Source of the DNA: Synaphobranchus kaupii
Taxonomy: Eukaryota; Chordata; Actinopteri; Anguilliformes; Synaphobranchidae
Direction of reading: 5' to 3'
DNA length: 64,000 nucleotides
Assembly (NCBI GenBank): GCA_029718625.1
Contig: CM056380.1
Location: forward strand, 47,642,076 to 47,706,075
Made by a program: the position numbers and the translations under genes. Under the pieces are notes generated by a model. That model was not told the origin of the DNA and ran no database searches. It saw only the letters and a list, made by a program, of their open reading frames with translations. Below are positions 1 through 11,380 of the stretch, piece after piece (within the stretch, counting starts at the first letter, position 1; each line of letters opens with the position of its first letter).

Positions 1-1250
1 TGCACTTGCTTTTTGAAGTGGCAATGACGGGAAACCCGGATCACTAGAAGAGCGGAAGCAATATATTACAGTCACATCCTCTTCCCAGTGCTCTTGCCCT
101 TGCAGTGATTGAAGATGTTTCAGAACCTTGGACAGCACCATCTTTTCTCCAGCCCCAGACACACCTGCAGATAATGTACCATAAACAATAATGGACATGC
201 ATGCAGTTATATGGCTGAGGTAATGCAGGAATTATATTCCCCAACTTTTAGACACATGACTGGTAATGGGATGTTGAGGGTTCATGAACCCCCACAATTG
301 GTTGAGCTACCATATGCTGGCAGTTATGGACTCATATTAGCCATCTATACGATCTTTTCAATCTGATGTGCCAAACAGGAGATCTTAAGGTCAGTGTACT
401 ATCATGCCCTAATACACAAACCCAGCAATCACTAGCATAGGCTGCTATAGCCTATGCTATAGCATATACCAGATAGGCTGCTATAGGCTATCTGAGTTGT
501 GTTTGGTTGGTTTATGTTGTGCCAAATGGTAGTGACAAGTATATATGAAAATGAATGAAAACGAATGCATTTTTCTGACTCCATCCTGTCTGAGGTAATT
601 TCGCCTCCTGCACTTGACACGCTAGTTTGCTGGGCACAGCCATCTTCAGCCCTGGCTCTACCACAGAACTCACAGGGAAAGCAAGGCCTGAGACTGTCAG
701 ATACACCGCAATGCTGCTAGACCTCAAGACCTTGTGCCGGCAATGATTCTACAATCTACGGGTGATTTTGACAGCTCTCGGAGTAACTTTTTGCTGAGTG
801 TGTTTAAATGGAAGCGTTTCCATTGTTGGTTATTCATTATTCATTTCATTGGTAGGATTCAAATCCGTGGCAGCTTGCAACCTGACATTCTTATGCATTC
901 TGTGGCCCATTTACAGCTAATAGTTTATCTGGCGTATGTCAGGTCCACGTCCTTCCCGCGGGTGTTTAAAAGCTGCGGATGATCAAATCCTCAAATGATG
1001 GGCCTGTGCTGGTGGTACTCCGTAATGCCAGCCATATTGTACACCAGTCCGGAATGTTCCTTCATATTGCGAAACTTAAAATAGCGCTGCCGTCGCCGTG
1101 GTGAAACTGGCCTCTGGAACCGCCGTGCTATTTTCTCGACCTCGACCTGACATGTGGACATTCACCCTGGGCTGGTTAGATGACTCGTTAAAAACAGGCT
1201 GTGTTTGTGTGTGAGTAAGAGAGAGTGTTTAGGTGTGATAGAGTGCGTGC
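1..1250. other. Intergenic DNA, no gene seen
   Basis: Short frames occur on both strands but none has a recognisable domain, splice signals or codon bias. The only local structure is an imperfect self-complementary stretch at about 433-490 built from GCTATAG/CTATAGC words, which could fold into a small hairpin. Confidence 0.6.
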
Positions 1251-1276
1251 GGGGGGGGGGGGGGGGGGGGGGGGGG
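1251..1276 (+). repeat. Poly-G run, 26 bases
   Basis: An uninterrupted run of 26 G follows GTGCGTGC. It is the longest of several pure G runs in the window and could form a G-quadruplex. Its exact length is likely to be uncertain in the assembly. Confidence 0.9.
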
Positions 1277-1900
1277 TACTGAAGCAGGAGCATGATGACG
1301 AAGCCTCAACAAAGCAATTAGCCCAACAGGGAGTGTGGTAGCAGATCAGGATTTATTGTGGGGGGCCAGTCCTTATCAGTACTGAATTAATCTGGACGAG
1401 AATTTAACATGCCTCAATAACCCAGTGCATTAACAGAAAATACTTTTTTTGTCTGTTGACCCAGTGGAAGTCAGGCAATGACTACCAGACAAGGGGAAGG
1501 AACTGTTTTTGTTACCGTTGTAAATATTTACTAAGATATAGTACCTCCAGAGCATGATTGGGGGGAAAGAGCGAAACTACGCAGTAAAAACAAAGTAAAA
1601 ATAAAAACAAATTAAAGTAATCAAGGCAATGGATGGGGAGAAAAAAATGTTGGAAAGATCATTTATTCTGGCTATGAATTTTCTCTGAACCTCCACTCTT
1701 TAAATAATTGAAAGAGCATGCCACTTGCAAATTAAAGCCATGGAATCAAAATAGGGTAACAATTTCCCTGAAACATTAGAATGTAATTTTAATGCGTGGC
1801 AAAGCTAACCAGATTTCAGAGGGGACGAGACGGTTACAATTAAAACTCGAGGAAACATCTGCGATTTTAAGGCTGGCTGACTCCTCAAGTCAACCTCTGT

Positions 1901-1904
<4 letters not shown>

Positions 1905-1940
<36 letters not shown>
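1905..1940 (+). repeat. (GA)n microsatellite
   Basis: Eighteen uninterrupted GA units. It supplies the Arg-Glu run in an otherwise unsupported 162-codon frame, so that frame is not called as a gene. Confidence 0.95.
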
Positions 1941-1943
<3 letters not shown>

Positions 1944-2499
1944 CACTTTTTATGCAGAAGTATTCCTACATTTATTCCTTTTCAGCAACATGAAAGAGAG
2001 TTCCCCGCTCCTTAGCTGTATCAAACTGTCAGCCACGGCCACAAAGCACAGTTCATTAAACACCCTGATGGTAAAGTGTGTTGGTTCCCAGACAGCGAGC
2101 ACAGACCGGGCCCCTTTTTTCGAGACCGTTTGTAGGAAGCCTACATTAAATTATACAAAACGCGCTTGTCACTTCTATCCAGGTTCATTTCCTTCTGAGT
2201 GTTTGGTTGAGTCCATCAAACTAATGAGCTGTGGAAAACCTGACTTTTATATATATCAGGTTTCTTATTTATCTGTTTAAATGTAAAATATGTATTTAAT
2301 TTCCCACAAACCTACATAATGGAACATAATAATTGAACCCACGGGCAAACAAAAAAAGCATAATTTTACTCGCACACAAAAACGTGCAAAACAGGAAATA
2401 ATGACAAACTTGTAAAATTCAACAACACATCCATATCCAGACATATCCAGCACACTGCATGTATGTACAACTAAATGCATGTGGCCTGGTTGCACTGCC

Positions 2500-2500
<1 letters not shown>

Positions 2501-2567
<67 letters not shown>
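2501..2567 (+). repeat. (AC)n microsatellite
   Basis: About 33 uninterrupted AC units, a long pure CA repeat that is likely to be polymorphic. Confidence 0.95.
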
Positions 2568-2571
<4 letters not shown>

Positions 2572-2863
2572 CTGTTAACATGTAATGAAAGGAGATTAGC
2601 AGTCAGATTGATTAGGATGCGCATGCACACACAAACACACACACACTATTAATGCTTTAGCAAATGTTGGTTTTATTGAATAAAAATCTAGGCTGTGTTG
2701 AGATCAATGAAAATCCTGGTGTAATTTTTTATTATTAATTGATTGTGAAGGATGACACTCGATGTACTTGATGCCTGCTGATCCAATCACAGGTGGTAGC
2801 CAATAAATCCGAGCACTAATCTACTCATTCATTCCTTTTAACTGTTAATGGGGATAGTCTGCA

Positions 2864-2865
<2 letters not shown>

Positions 2866-2901
<36 letters not shown>
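2866..2901 (+). repeat. (GT)n microsatellite
   Basis: About 18 GT units. Confidence 0.95.
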
Positions 2902-2902
<1 letters not shown>

Positions 2903-3198
2903 ACATGTGTAATGTCATTCAATTTCTTACAAATGGCATGCACACCATAATTCTGATATGGTGCAGGATACTGAACATACAGTATGTACTATAAGTGTGC
3001 ACATTTTTTGTTTCTGTATGCAGGTATATGTATACAGGGGTATGTGTTTGGGTGTGTATGTGCCACAATCATTATTTCATGGCAACAAAAATGAACAAAT
3101 AAAGACAAAACAAACCCAAGACTCAGTTCACCGCATTGCATTTTATCACCTTAATAGCTTCTCATTTTGGCTGCATGGGCAGACACCTTCTTTGGAAT

Positions 3199-3249
3199 TC
3201 TCTCTCTCTCTCTCTCACTCTCTCTCTCTCTCTCTCTCTCCCTCTCTCT
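3199..3249 (+). repeat. (TC)n microsatellite
   Basis: A TC repeat interrupted once by CAC and once by CCC. Confidence 0.95.
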
Positions 3250-4349
3250 TTTGCTTCACAACTGGTGAGTTCAGAAATGGATAATTAGGTTTGCTCTGAC
3301 GCCAGTGTGCTGAAAAGCGACTACAAAGATCTAATTGCCTTTCTCCTAATGGCATGTCCTTACTGATTTCTCTAAACACTATAGCTTTTGATCTCTTTAA
3401 AACCCCGTTAAAGCAGCAGCGTTAGAGCATGGGGATGCATGGCTAAGAATGGCCTTCTGCAGCCCCCACCCCCTTTCTTCAGTAAATGGGACGTCTACAT
3501 TATTGGCACTGCATCCCATGTTGTGCTGTTTTATTCACAGATAGGGGACTAAGGGGTGAAGGTAGATTTAATATTACTTATTGGCGGCTCCCCCACCCAT
3601 TGCTAATGGCCACAAGCTGTCATTTAAAAAATACTGGTTCAAAGCCTCGTCTTTGACCTGACCTTTCTGCAATATATCCAGCCATCCAGGAATACACGTC
3701 GTTTCTTTTCTGCCATGGACCGATGTGACTCTTTCAAAACACAGGCTGAAAAATTGATGTAAAAAAATAATCTTGTTAGAAAAGTGATGATTTGGCTCTC
3801 ATGGGTATAGAAGCGGTTTTGATAAATTCTCTTTCAGAAGAGAAATTATACTTCACATTCAATCTGTGCGATTTGAGAGAATACATAACAAATGCATGCC
3901 TTTGTAAAACTATAATCTAAATGATGGACCCAAGCCAAAGTTTGACCTGGAACACTCAGAAGAAAGCATAAGAGTACGTTTTAAACCTCTGGGCTTTGAG
4001 GAGGCCCATAAGGCTATGAATATGCTCCTCTGCCACACGGCGTGATATTAAACTGTTCTCATGAGTCAACAATGGAAGATTATCCGACCTCAGTGAGAAG
4101 GTCACAGCCAATCGAGATGGGATGCTGATGAGCTGGACTGGACTGCCGGCGGAGATGGAAGTTGAGCTCATGTTTACTGAACTTTTTATTTTTTAATCTC
4201 AGTTTTTAGAAATATTTTCACTGGGAAATGGAAGACAAATTACTTATTGCATCAATCACTAGATACTGTATGGCCAGACACTGAGCGAACACAGGAATTT
4301 AGGGAAGGAAACTCTGGCATAGAGCACCATTATGGAACACAGAGTGCCA

Positions 4350-4520
4350 CATTCATAAATAACTCGATAAATAAATAAATCTGGAAATATAGAAATTAAT
4401 GAATTAAGTAATCGAAAATAAATAATACAAATAAATAAATAGGAAATGAATATAAAAAATAAAAAATAAAATAATCAAAACATTTATAAATAAGTAAATT
4501 AATCTGGAAATTAATATAGA
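4350..4520 (+). repeat. AAAT-rich low-complexity tract
   Basis: Degenerate AAATA/AAATAAATAAAT words are interspersed with TCTGGAAAT(A/T)TAGAAAT motifs. The motif recurs near 4381 and 4501, suggesting a small decayed tandem structure. Confidence 0.75.
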
Positions 4521-4567
4521 AATATAAATGCATGTGCAATTCATTTTTTAAGTCATATATGTGTGCA

Positions 4568-4570
<3 letters not shown>

Positions 4571-4613
<43 letters not shown>
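4571..4613 (+). repeat. (GT)n microsatellite
   Basis: About 21 GT units. Confidence 0.95.
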
Positions 4614-4615
<2 letters not shown>

Positions 4616-5899
4616 TGCAAGTACCATTTCTTTCTATTTTGTATCTATTTTCAGATTATGAAATGCACAAAATCTTGTCTACAAACATATACACAGTACA
4701 GTGGCTATGAATTTTGTATTGGGCGGTCATGCATTTGTATGAGGGTAACCTGTCATGCCTTATATTTCAGACAATTTAACTTTGAAGGTTATTTTAAGGT
4801 ATCTTACAAAATAACAAACACATGCACATGAGCTAGGCAGTGACATCTTTAGTTGCCACTGTTAGACTTGAGTCATTATTTGTTTTTATGTGATTCTATT
4901 TTTCATTATTAAATGAAAAGTAATCGATTCTTGACCTTTATCCCTGAAACATTATCCTTTGATATATGCACCCAATTAAATTAATTCCAAGTCTCTAGGA
5001 GAGCAAAAATCAATAAATATCCGAAAATTAAAATTGGAAATTGCATTTGCTTGCCCAGACCATCTGTGTACAAAGTGATCACTCCATCACATCCACTCAT
5101 TCACACACACTCGGAGATGAACAGTTACACCCACACACTCATTCCAACACATGCATTCACCACCCAATGTGCACACACGTGCATGTGTCCATATGCGCGC
5201 GCACTCGCACTAATGAACATCTATACCCGTCAATCATTAAAGATTCCAAAACAACATTCACTCACCCAGTGACGGACGCACACAAACACACACAGATGCA
5301 CAGACACACACACACAGATGCACAGACACACACATTTATATGCCCCTGAACTCCTGAGCCTGTTCAGTTCAGGTGAAGGCTCGGGTAAGCAAACGGAGCT
5401 ACGGATAGCCCTAATTAACATTTATTATCGCTCTCCGTTTCTTTTGACAAGATTCTGTAATTAGATTTCAGCTGCAGGACAGAACTAAAAAAAAAGAGTG
5501 GGGAAAAGAAGACAGAGTAGAAAAACCTCAGACGGAAGAATGTTAATTTTAGCTCCCCTTCTGTTCCTTTTTGGGTTTCTCTCCCGATGGCCATAAAATT
5601 GATTAGTTCTCTAAAGACACTGGCCATCCTTCCTTTTAAATTATTTAGCTTCTCATCATTATAATCAAGAGCAACAGGGGGCCGTAAAGAGGGCCTGTCT
5701 GACAGAGGAGAGACAGTTAACATGCATTCACGATGGACACATCAGGAGAGGGAAGGCATGCAACAACGGATCAGTTGACAAGTTGACAAAAAAAAGAAAA
5801 ATGATGGGTGAATAAATGACCTGAATGTTGGACAGATGTATCAAACAGTTCCGATAGATAGTAAATTGGTGAACGATTGATCCATAAACACCTCGAGGA

Positions 5900-5924
5900 G
5901 GGGGGGGGGGGGGGGGGGGGGGGG
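5900..5924 (+). repeat. Poly-G run, 25 bases
   Basis: Twenty-five consecutive G following CTCGAGGA. It is the second of the long pure G runs. Confidence 0.9.
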
Positions 5925-6980
5925 CGTATTTTGATAAACACTACAGACAGATGCATAAGAGGAAGAAAATGAAAGACACTTAGATAAAAAAAAAGACCTG
6001 ACATATTGGGATGGGTTTGACTGATGGATTGACAGTTAAATTCATCTGGCACTGAACAAGCACACATCAGTCAAGTGTTTCCATGGTATCTCAACCGTGA
6101 GTCTCGGTGAACATTTATATAGTGTCGGCCGAGAGAGTTAGAGATGCCCCTCTCCCTCCTTCTGCATGTCGGTCGATACGGCGCAGGGTGAATTACCCCG
6201 TGCAGCCATCTTAAACAGTCTCTGATTGTTCCGGTCAAATATGGGCTTGCAGTAAATCTGAGTCGGCCAGAGATCGAGACCCAGTTGTCAATTCTGGCCT
6301 CCACGCATGAAACACCCTTTCATCTGCTCAACACTGGGAAATATCCTCAATTGGCGAAATTAGCCCAGTGATACAGAGCTTTTATGTGCGAGGCGCTAAT
6401 CAAATTCCAAGGTTAAAGTGAAGAGCCAAGCATCGATTTGTGCTTTAATGTCTGTAATGAAAATGTGATTACGAGACAAAATAAATAAGTAAATAAACAA
6501 CGCCAGACAAAGACGAGAGCATTAAATCTCTTAAATACGACAAAAAGTACAAGCAGGTCAGTCCGGTCCGAGAACAATTGTGACACTGCTCAAATGCCAG
6601 TTGCGTCATTTGTTACCACAGTAATGAATGAGGGTGAATACATTGCCTTGATTCATTCATCAAAATGTACTTTAATATTTTTTATGAAAGATTGATTTGT
6701 GCTTTCAGAAAGGTACTAAGCAGTAAAGATTACTTCAGGAGATATGCAGATGTCATTGAGAATTGTTCTCTCTTTGATTGTGACACAAACATTAAACAGT
6801 TTTCCATATAAATGCGGATACTGATATCTAGATGGAAACTGTAAGGCAAAGTGACTTTATAAGAAGCCCAGACTGATTAAAAAGCCTAGTAATAGCACTA
6901 CAGAACAAAAATCATGCTGTATCCATATATTCATGTAAATATGGAGGAGATGATATTATGACAAGATGAAAAGCACACAG

Positions 6981-6982
<2 letters not shown>

Positions 6983-7035
<53 letters not shown>
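6983..7035 (+). repeat. (CT)n microsatellite
   Basis: About 26 uninterrupted CT units. Confidence 0.95.
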
Positions 7036-7038
<3 letters not shown>

Positions 7039-7211
7039 GAAGCAATCACCCTTTTTCCTCACCTTCCCCCTTTCCTTTCTTCCCCCCTAAGCCAGAACAC
7101 TGACAGCCATTGCGTCATTGGAGCAGGATGTAGTTTAACACTGCATTTAACAGATTAAGAATATCACACATACATGAGGGGAACACTAGAAGCGGGTTTA
7201 AAAGTAAAACC

Positions 7212-7722
7212 TGTCACGTCTCGTGCCTCCACGTCCTAGTCTTGTTCTGGTTTTTCCATTTATTTGTATTTTCTATCTGGTAGTCTGTTCCGTGTTTTCC
7301 CTTTCTCCCTCCATTTTGTGTCTCCACTTCCCCGCACCTGAATTGTGTTTTCTCATTTGTTTCGTCTCACCTGTTCCTCGTTGTTTCTTCGTTAGTTTGT
7401 TATTTAGTCTCCTCTGTTTCTGTGTTCTGTGCCAGATCGTCTGTGCCCTGCCTTGTGCTTGCGTCTCATTATGTTCCACTGGTATATTGCTCCCTGCTCC
7501 CTGCTCCCTGCTCCCTGCTCCCTGCTCCCTGCTCCCTGCTCCCTGCTCCCTGCTCCCTGCTCCCTGCTCCCTGCTCCCTGCTCCCTGCTCCCTTGCCTGT
7601 CCAGCCCTGCTCCTGCCCACCTGCCCTTCCCCATCCTAGCCCTGCTCCTACCCTTCACCCTCCTGATCCCTTTTAATAATCCTTTTGGTGTCTGCGAGTG
7701 GTTCCGATCAGTTCTCCTAACA
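7212..7722 (+). mobile_element. Solo LTR with internal 7-bp minisatellite
   Basis: The segment starts TGTCACG and ends CTAACA. It is flanked on both sides by the same six bases, AAAACC (7206-7211 and 7723-7728), as expected for an LTR insertion with a 5-bp target duplication plus a chance match. It contains CACCTGTTCCT, a motif shared with the LTRs at 29.3 and 35.2 kb, followed by TATTTAG at 7401 as a possible TATA box. Pyrimidine-rich sequence downstream has expanded into a 7-bp tandem repeat. No internal retroelement sequence is adjacent, so I infer LTR-LTR recombination. Frames across it (up to 138 codons) are low-complexity artefacts. Confidence 0.65.
7489..7593 (+). repeat. (GCTCCCT)15 minisatellite
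   Basis: Fifteen near-perfect copies of a 7-bp unit lie inside the solo LTR. Because 7 is not a multiple of 3, all three frames cycle through the same four-residue peptide repeat (LLPAPCS-like), which explains the overlapping frames on both strands. Confidence 0.95.
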
Positions 7723-7728
7723 AAAACC

Positions 7729-10700
7729 TTTCTTTTTAATATGGCTGGGATCCTATATGTCTGAGAAGGTGCACATTACATTGAATAATATTTTTTCAGA
7801 AGGTGCACACTGCAGATGAATACAATACATCTCACTATGCACGTTCTGTGCTGAATTAAGTTATAGCTGCTTAAAGATAGATTATCTGTCTAGCGGTACT
7901 TTCTTTATTTACAATACAAATCCTTGTTGGTTAGGTGATATTACACTTATTGATTATTAATGAGCCTCTGTGCCTTCTTCTTGGTGTATTTTTGTATTCA
8001 GTTACACAGATGTCCTCCACTTCTGTATGTTGCTCTGGATAAGAGCGTCTGCTAAATGTCTGTAATGTAATGTTAATGTAATTAGCCTTTTGAGAGTGGA
8101 AATGCTTTTTTATCCCACAATGAATTTAGAACCAGTCATAACTGCATAAACAGATTCAAAATATTGGAGGAAAAAAAATCACAGCATATATTATACCAGT
8201 GTTATGTAATTTCTCATAAACTGCAATACTGTAACACTGGCATGACATGTGTTATGGCATGCTTATGGCAGCATCATGCAGGCTTTATGTTGTTCAATAA
8301 AGTGTTACCAGCATTCCCTGCTGTACCATATGTGATTTGATCCCGGCATATCCTTGACTTGTCGTTCACAGTGGAACAGTGCTTTATTACCTGTGTCAGC
8401 TCCTGTTTAGTTTCTTTTCTTTGTCTTTTCAATGGTACTTTATCCTCTGCAATATCTTTATTATCTCTAAAAGTGCTTTTTCAATATGAATATAAAGAGA
8501 CTCTTGACACTATACCATCCCTCATCATGCTGTAGATAAGAGTTAAAATGCCATGGACGGTTTCCAGAGATAATAGCAAGGGTCACTGGAAATGTATTCT
8601 GAGAGAAATCATTTGGCCACAAGTCCTTGTTTCTAAAGGTTAAATAGGCAGTTGTTGACCATCTTCCAAGGTGAACAAGTAGATCATGTTGGGACATTCA
8701 GCTCCCATTTGATTTATTATACTCCAACACAGATTTACAAGTATTCCTAATTTTGACAGTATAATCAATAGGCCAATTGTGAAGTCTATTTTATTCTACG
8801 GCTAAAGAGACTTACCCGGGCAAAAGGGAAAATGAATAACATAAGCATTATGGCTGTTTCTCCCTCTATGTACATCTCAATGTTTAAACTATTGCAACGC
8901 TAAATTGAGTAAAATGTAAAAAAAGTTTTGATGTAATATAATCTAGTGTCATTTTGAAAAGCAGTGAGTGTTAGCGTACAATGGTGCAGCTTCTGGGACC
9001 ATCACATTTGGGAACAACAACAGTGTGTAGGCACCATTTCACACATGAGGGTACCTCAAAACTGTATTTCAACTTTTACAATGCCCCCACCCCCCACTAC
9101 AACAAAATACTCACTATTTTGCTTGAGTATAGTCAGCTTAAGTCTGTAGGCTTGCAGCCCCCTGACCCTTGGTATCTAACCTAATTTCCATTTAAAATAA
9201 CACTGATCCTTTCATATCAGAAATTTAGCATCTTCTTGATATTCAATTTTTGCGATATATTTTCATGTTATGGCTTGCTTTGCAGGAGGTGTCACTGCTA
9301 CTAGCTAAATAAACAGAGAATAGCAGCAGGTTTACCATGGGTAGCCAATAAAACTCAATTCACCATCAACATAGTCTTAGGCCGTGTGGGAAATGGATGA
9401 AAAATATAATTGATCATAGACACAGAAATCCAAACCAACACGGTCATAAACAATGTAGTACTAGTAACGTGCTTCTTTCTAACTGTCAACATCAGAAAAT
9501 ACCATTAAGCATGCATTCATGCAGGGAGACAAGGCTGTCTACCACTTTCACATAAGCAACAGAGACACATCCAAGTCATCCGAACATTTGCCTGCAGCAG
9601 TGAAACACAAGGTCACTGGCTTCCAATCAAAACCTTAAAATTAGCACACATTCAACCCAGAGAGCAGGCCTTCCACCAGAAATGGAGCAGCTATAGTTGA
9701 GTGAGTCAAAATCAGCTCATCACATTGCAATAAAGCTGATCTTGGCTTTGCCTTGAGAAATAATAACAAATTAGATATGGAGTATTACAAAAAATGTATT
9801 TTAAGAACACAAAGGGGAAACTGCAGTTTTTCTTCTTCAAAAAATAGCAGTCAACCCAGCTTCCTGTGTGTGTGGAACAAGAAGCTTCACTGCTTGTGTC
9901 ACATGCTTGCTTTTAACTCATCTTAATTATAATCACCGGCAGACATGCAATTGCTTTTAATAGGTCAGTTTGTGGCAGACAATTATCCATAAGGTAGACC
10001 TGACAATTATAGCAAACACAGAATGGGTCGAACTGAAAATATGCTCCATTTACACATGTAAAACATTTTAATCATTAACAAAACACATCATCTTCACACG
10101 TAACATCAGATGCATTTACCTTTTCTTTATGTAGACTACGTATCAAACAAAAACTGTATGAAATTGCAGAAGAGAAAACCATTACAGAATATGAGAAAAA
10201 AGGGTACCCAGTTGAACTTCAGTGCTCCATATCACATCTGTATTTTTTCTACAATTTAGCCTCTCTTATGGTAGCATTAAATGTGGGCAACAGATGCAAG
10301 TGACAGACAAGTCATCAACATGAATTAATAAAATAATAATAATAATTGCGCAGGCAACGCCTAGCTCCTTTACCATCAATCCAAATGGTTTTCCCATAAA
10401 ATGTATACATTTATTCCTATATTTTGGAGATAAACTTTCTCTAACAAGGAATACAGAAACTCTAGCTATACCTAGTTCAGTAAATGTGGAAGAATAGAAA
10501 TTAACCACAGAAACAAATGAAAAAACGCTGTCTGTTTCATCTAAATGAATGATTTGCTGTACAAGCTGGCATACTCTTCTAGGTAGCTAAACTACATCAA
10601 TCTGATATCCATCTGATATTTTTTCCTAGATACCCACTTAGTTAGCAAACAGCTATTCTAGCCGTAGCTAGTAAACACAATAGCTATTATGAGCATGCCA

Positions 10701-11380
10701 GCTAAAGTCCATACCATTTTTGGTGTATTTATATGGGGGTGTTACGGATGATTGTCTTAGGGATTGACAATGTTTACACAGTCTTTTCTCTTATTTAAAC
10801 TCACACATGAAAGAGATTTTGCTGTTTAATTTTATGATTTTTTTGTTTACCAATATAACATTTGTAGGACCAGAGAACCCCTAGTTACCCCCTCAGCTGA
10901 TGTACAAACTACTTTCTTCTATGTACAAGTAAACTCTGTTTCACACAATCCCATAAAAATATGATTTATTTATGTTTCCCTGGAGAGAAACATAAATATT
11001 TCAATGAACAAATAGAAATGTAGAATTTACTATGTGAGTAAAATGATAGGGCCAACTGACAGCCACTAGCCTTGTTTACATGATTTGGGGGTTGGCTTCA
11101 TCAACTAGCATCCGGGGGGAGGTGAGCAGCACGTTTGTAGGGGGCTCACTCGTTGCAGCTTACATATATGTGCCATATGAAATCACGCTCAAGTCAATGA
11201 ATGGAAATGCCACACAGAATGACCCCATTGTTATCCGGCTTTCGGTAATAAGTCGTGTCGATTCTACCAGATCACAGAAATCATCCGTAGACCACAAATA
11301 TTCTCAGAGGTAAAAGTGCTCTTTGTCTCCAATAGGTTATTAGAGGAAGTTGCCGTTTTAATTGATGTGTTGGTGTGTTG
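7729..11380. other. Intergenic DNA, no gene seen
   Basis: Apart from the SINE/LINE tail fragment at 8030-8083, I see AT-rich sequence without a recognisable gene, repeat unit or RNA. Frames are under 82 codons and carry no known motif. Confidence 0.55.
8030..8083 (+). repeat. SINE/LINE 3'-tail fragment
   Basis: It contains CTCTGGATAAGAGCGTCTGC followed by TAAATGTCTGTAATG and a TAATG-type tail. The same tail ends the tRNA-derived SINE at 55.5 kb. Only the tail is present, so this is either a 5'-truncated SINE or the partner LINE's 3' end. Confidence 0.75.

Larger units (their letters stand above)
1277..6982. other. Intergenic DNA with microsatellites
   Basis: I see no supported gene. The stretch holds the simple repeats listed separately, a CA-rich imperfect tract at about 5280-5335, and a more complex segment at about 6060-6310 that reads like unique or conserved sequence. 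Frames of 60-160 codons here mostly run through simple repeats. Confidence 0.6.

Noticed and set aside
1792..2280. A 162-codon frame as a host gene
   Set aside because: It runs through a GA repeat (Arg-Glu run), has no domain and no splice or promoter support.
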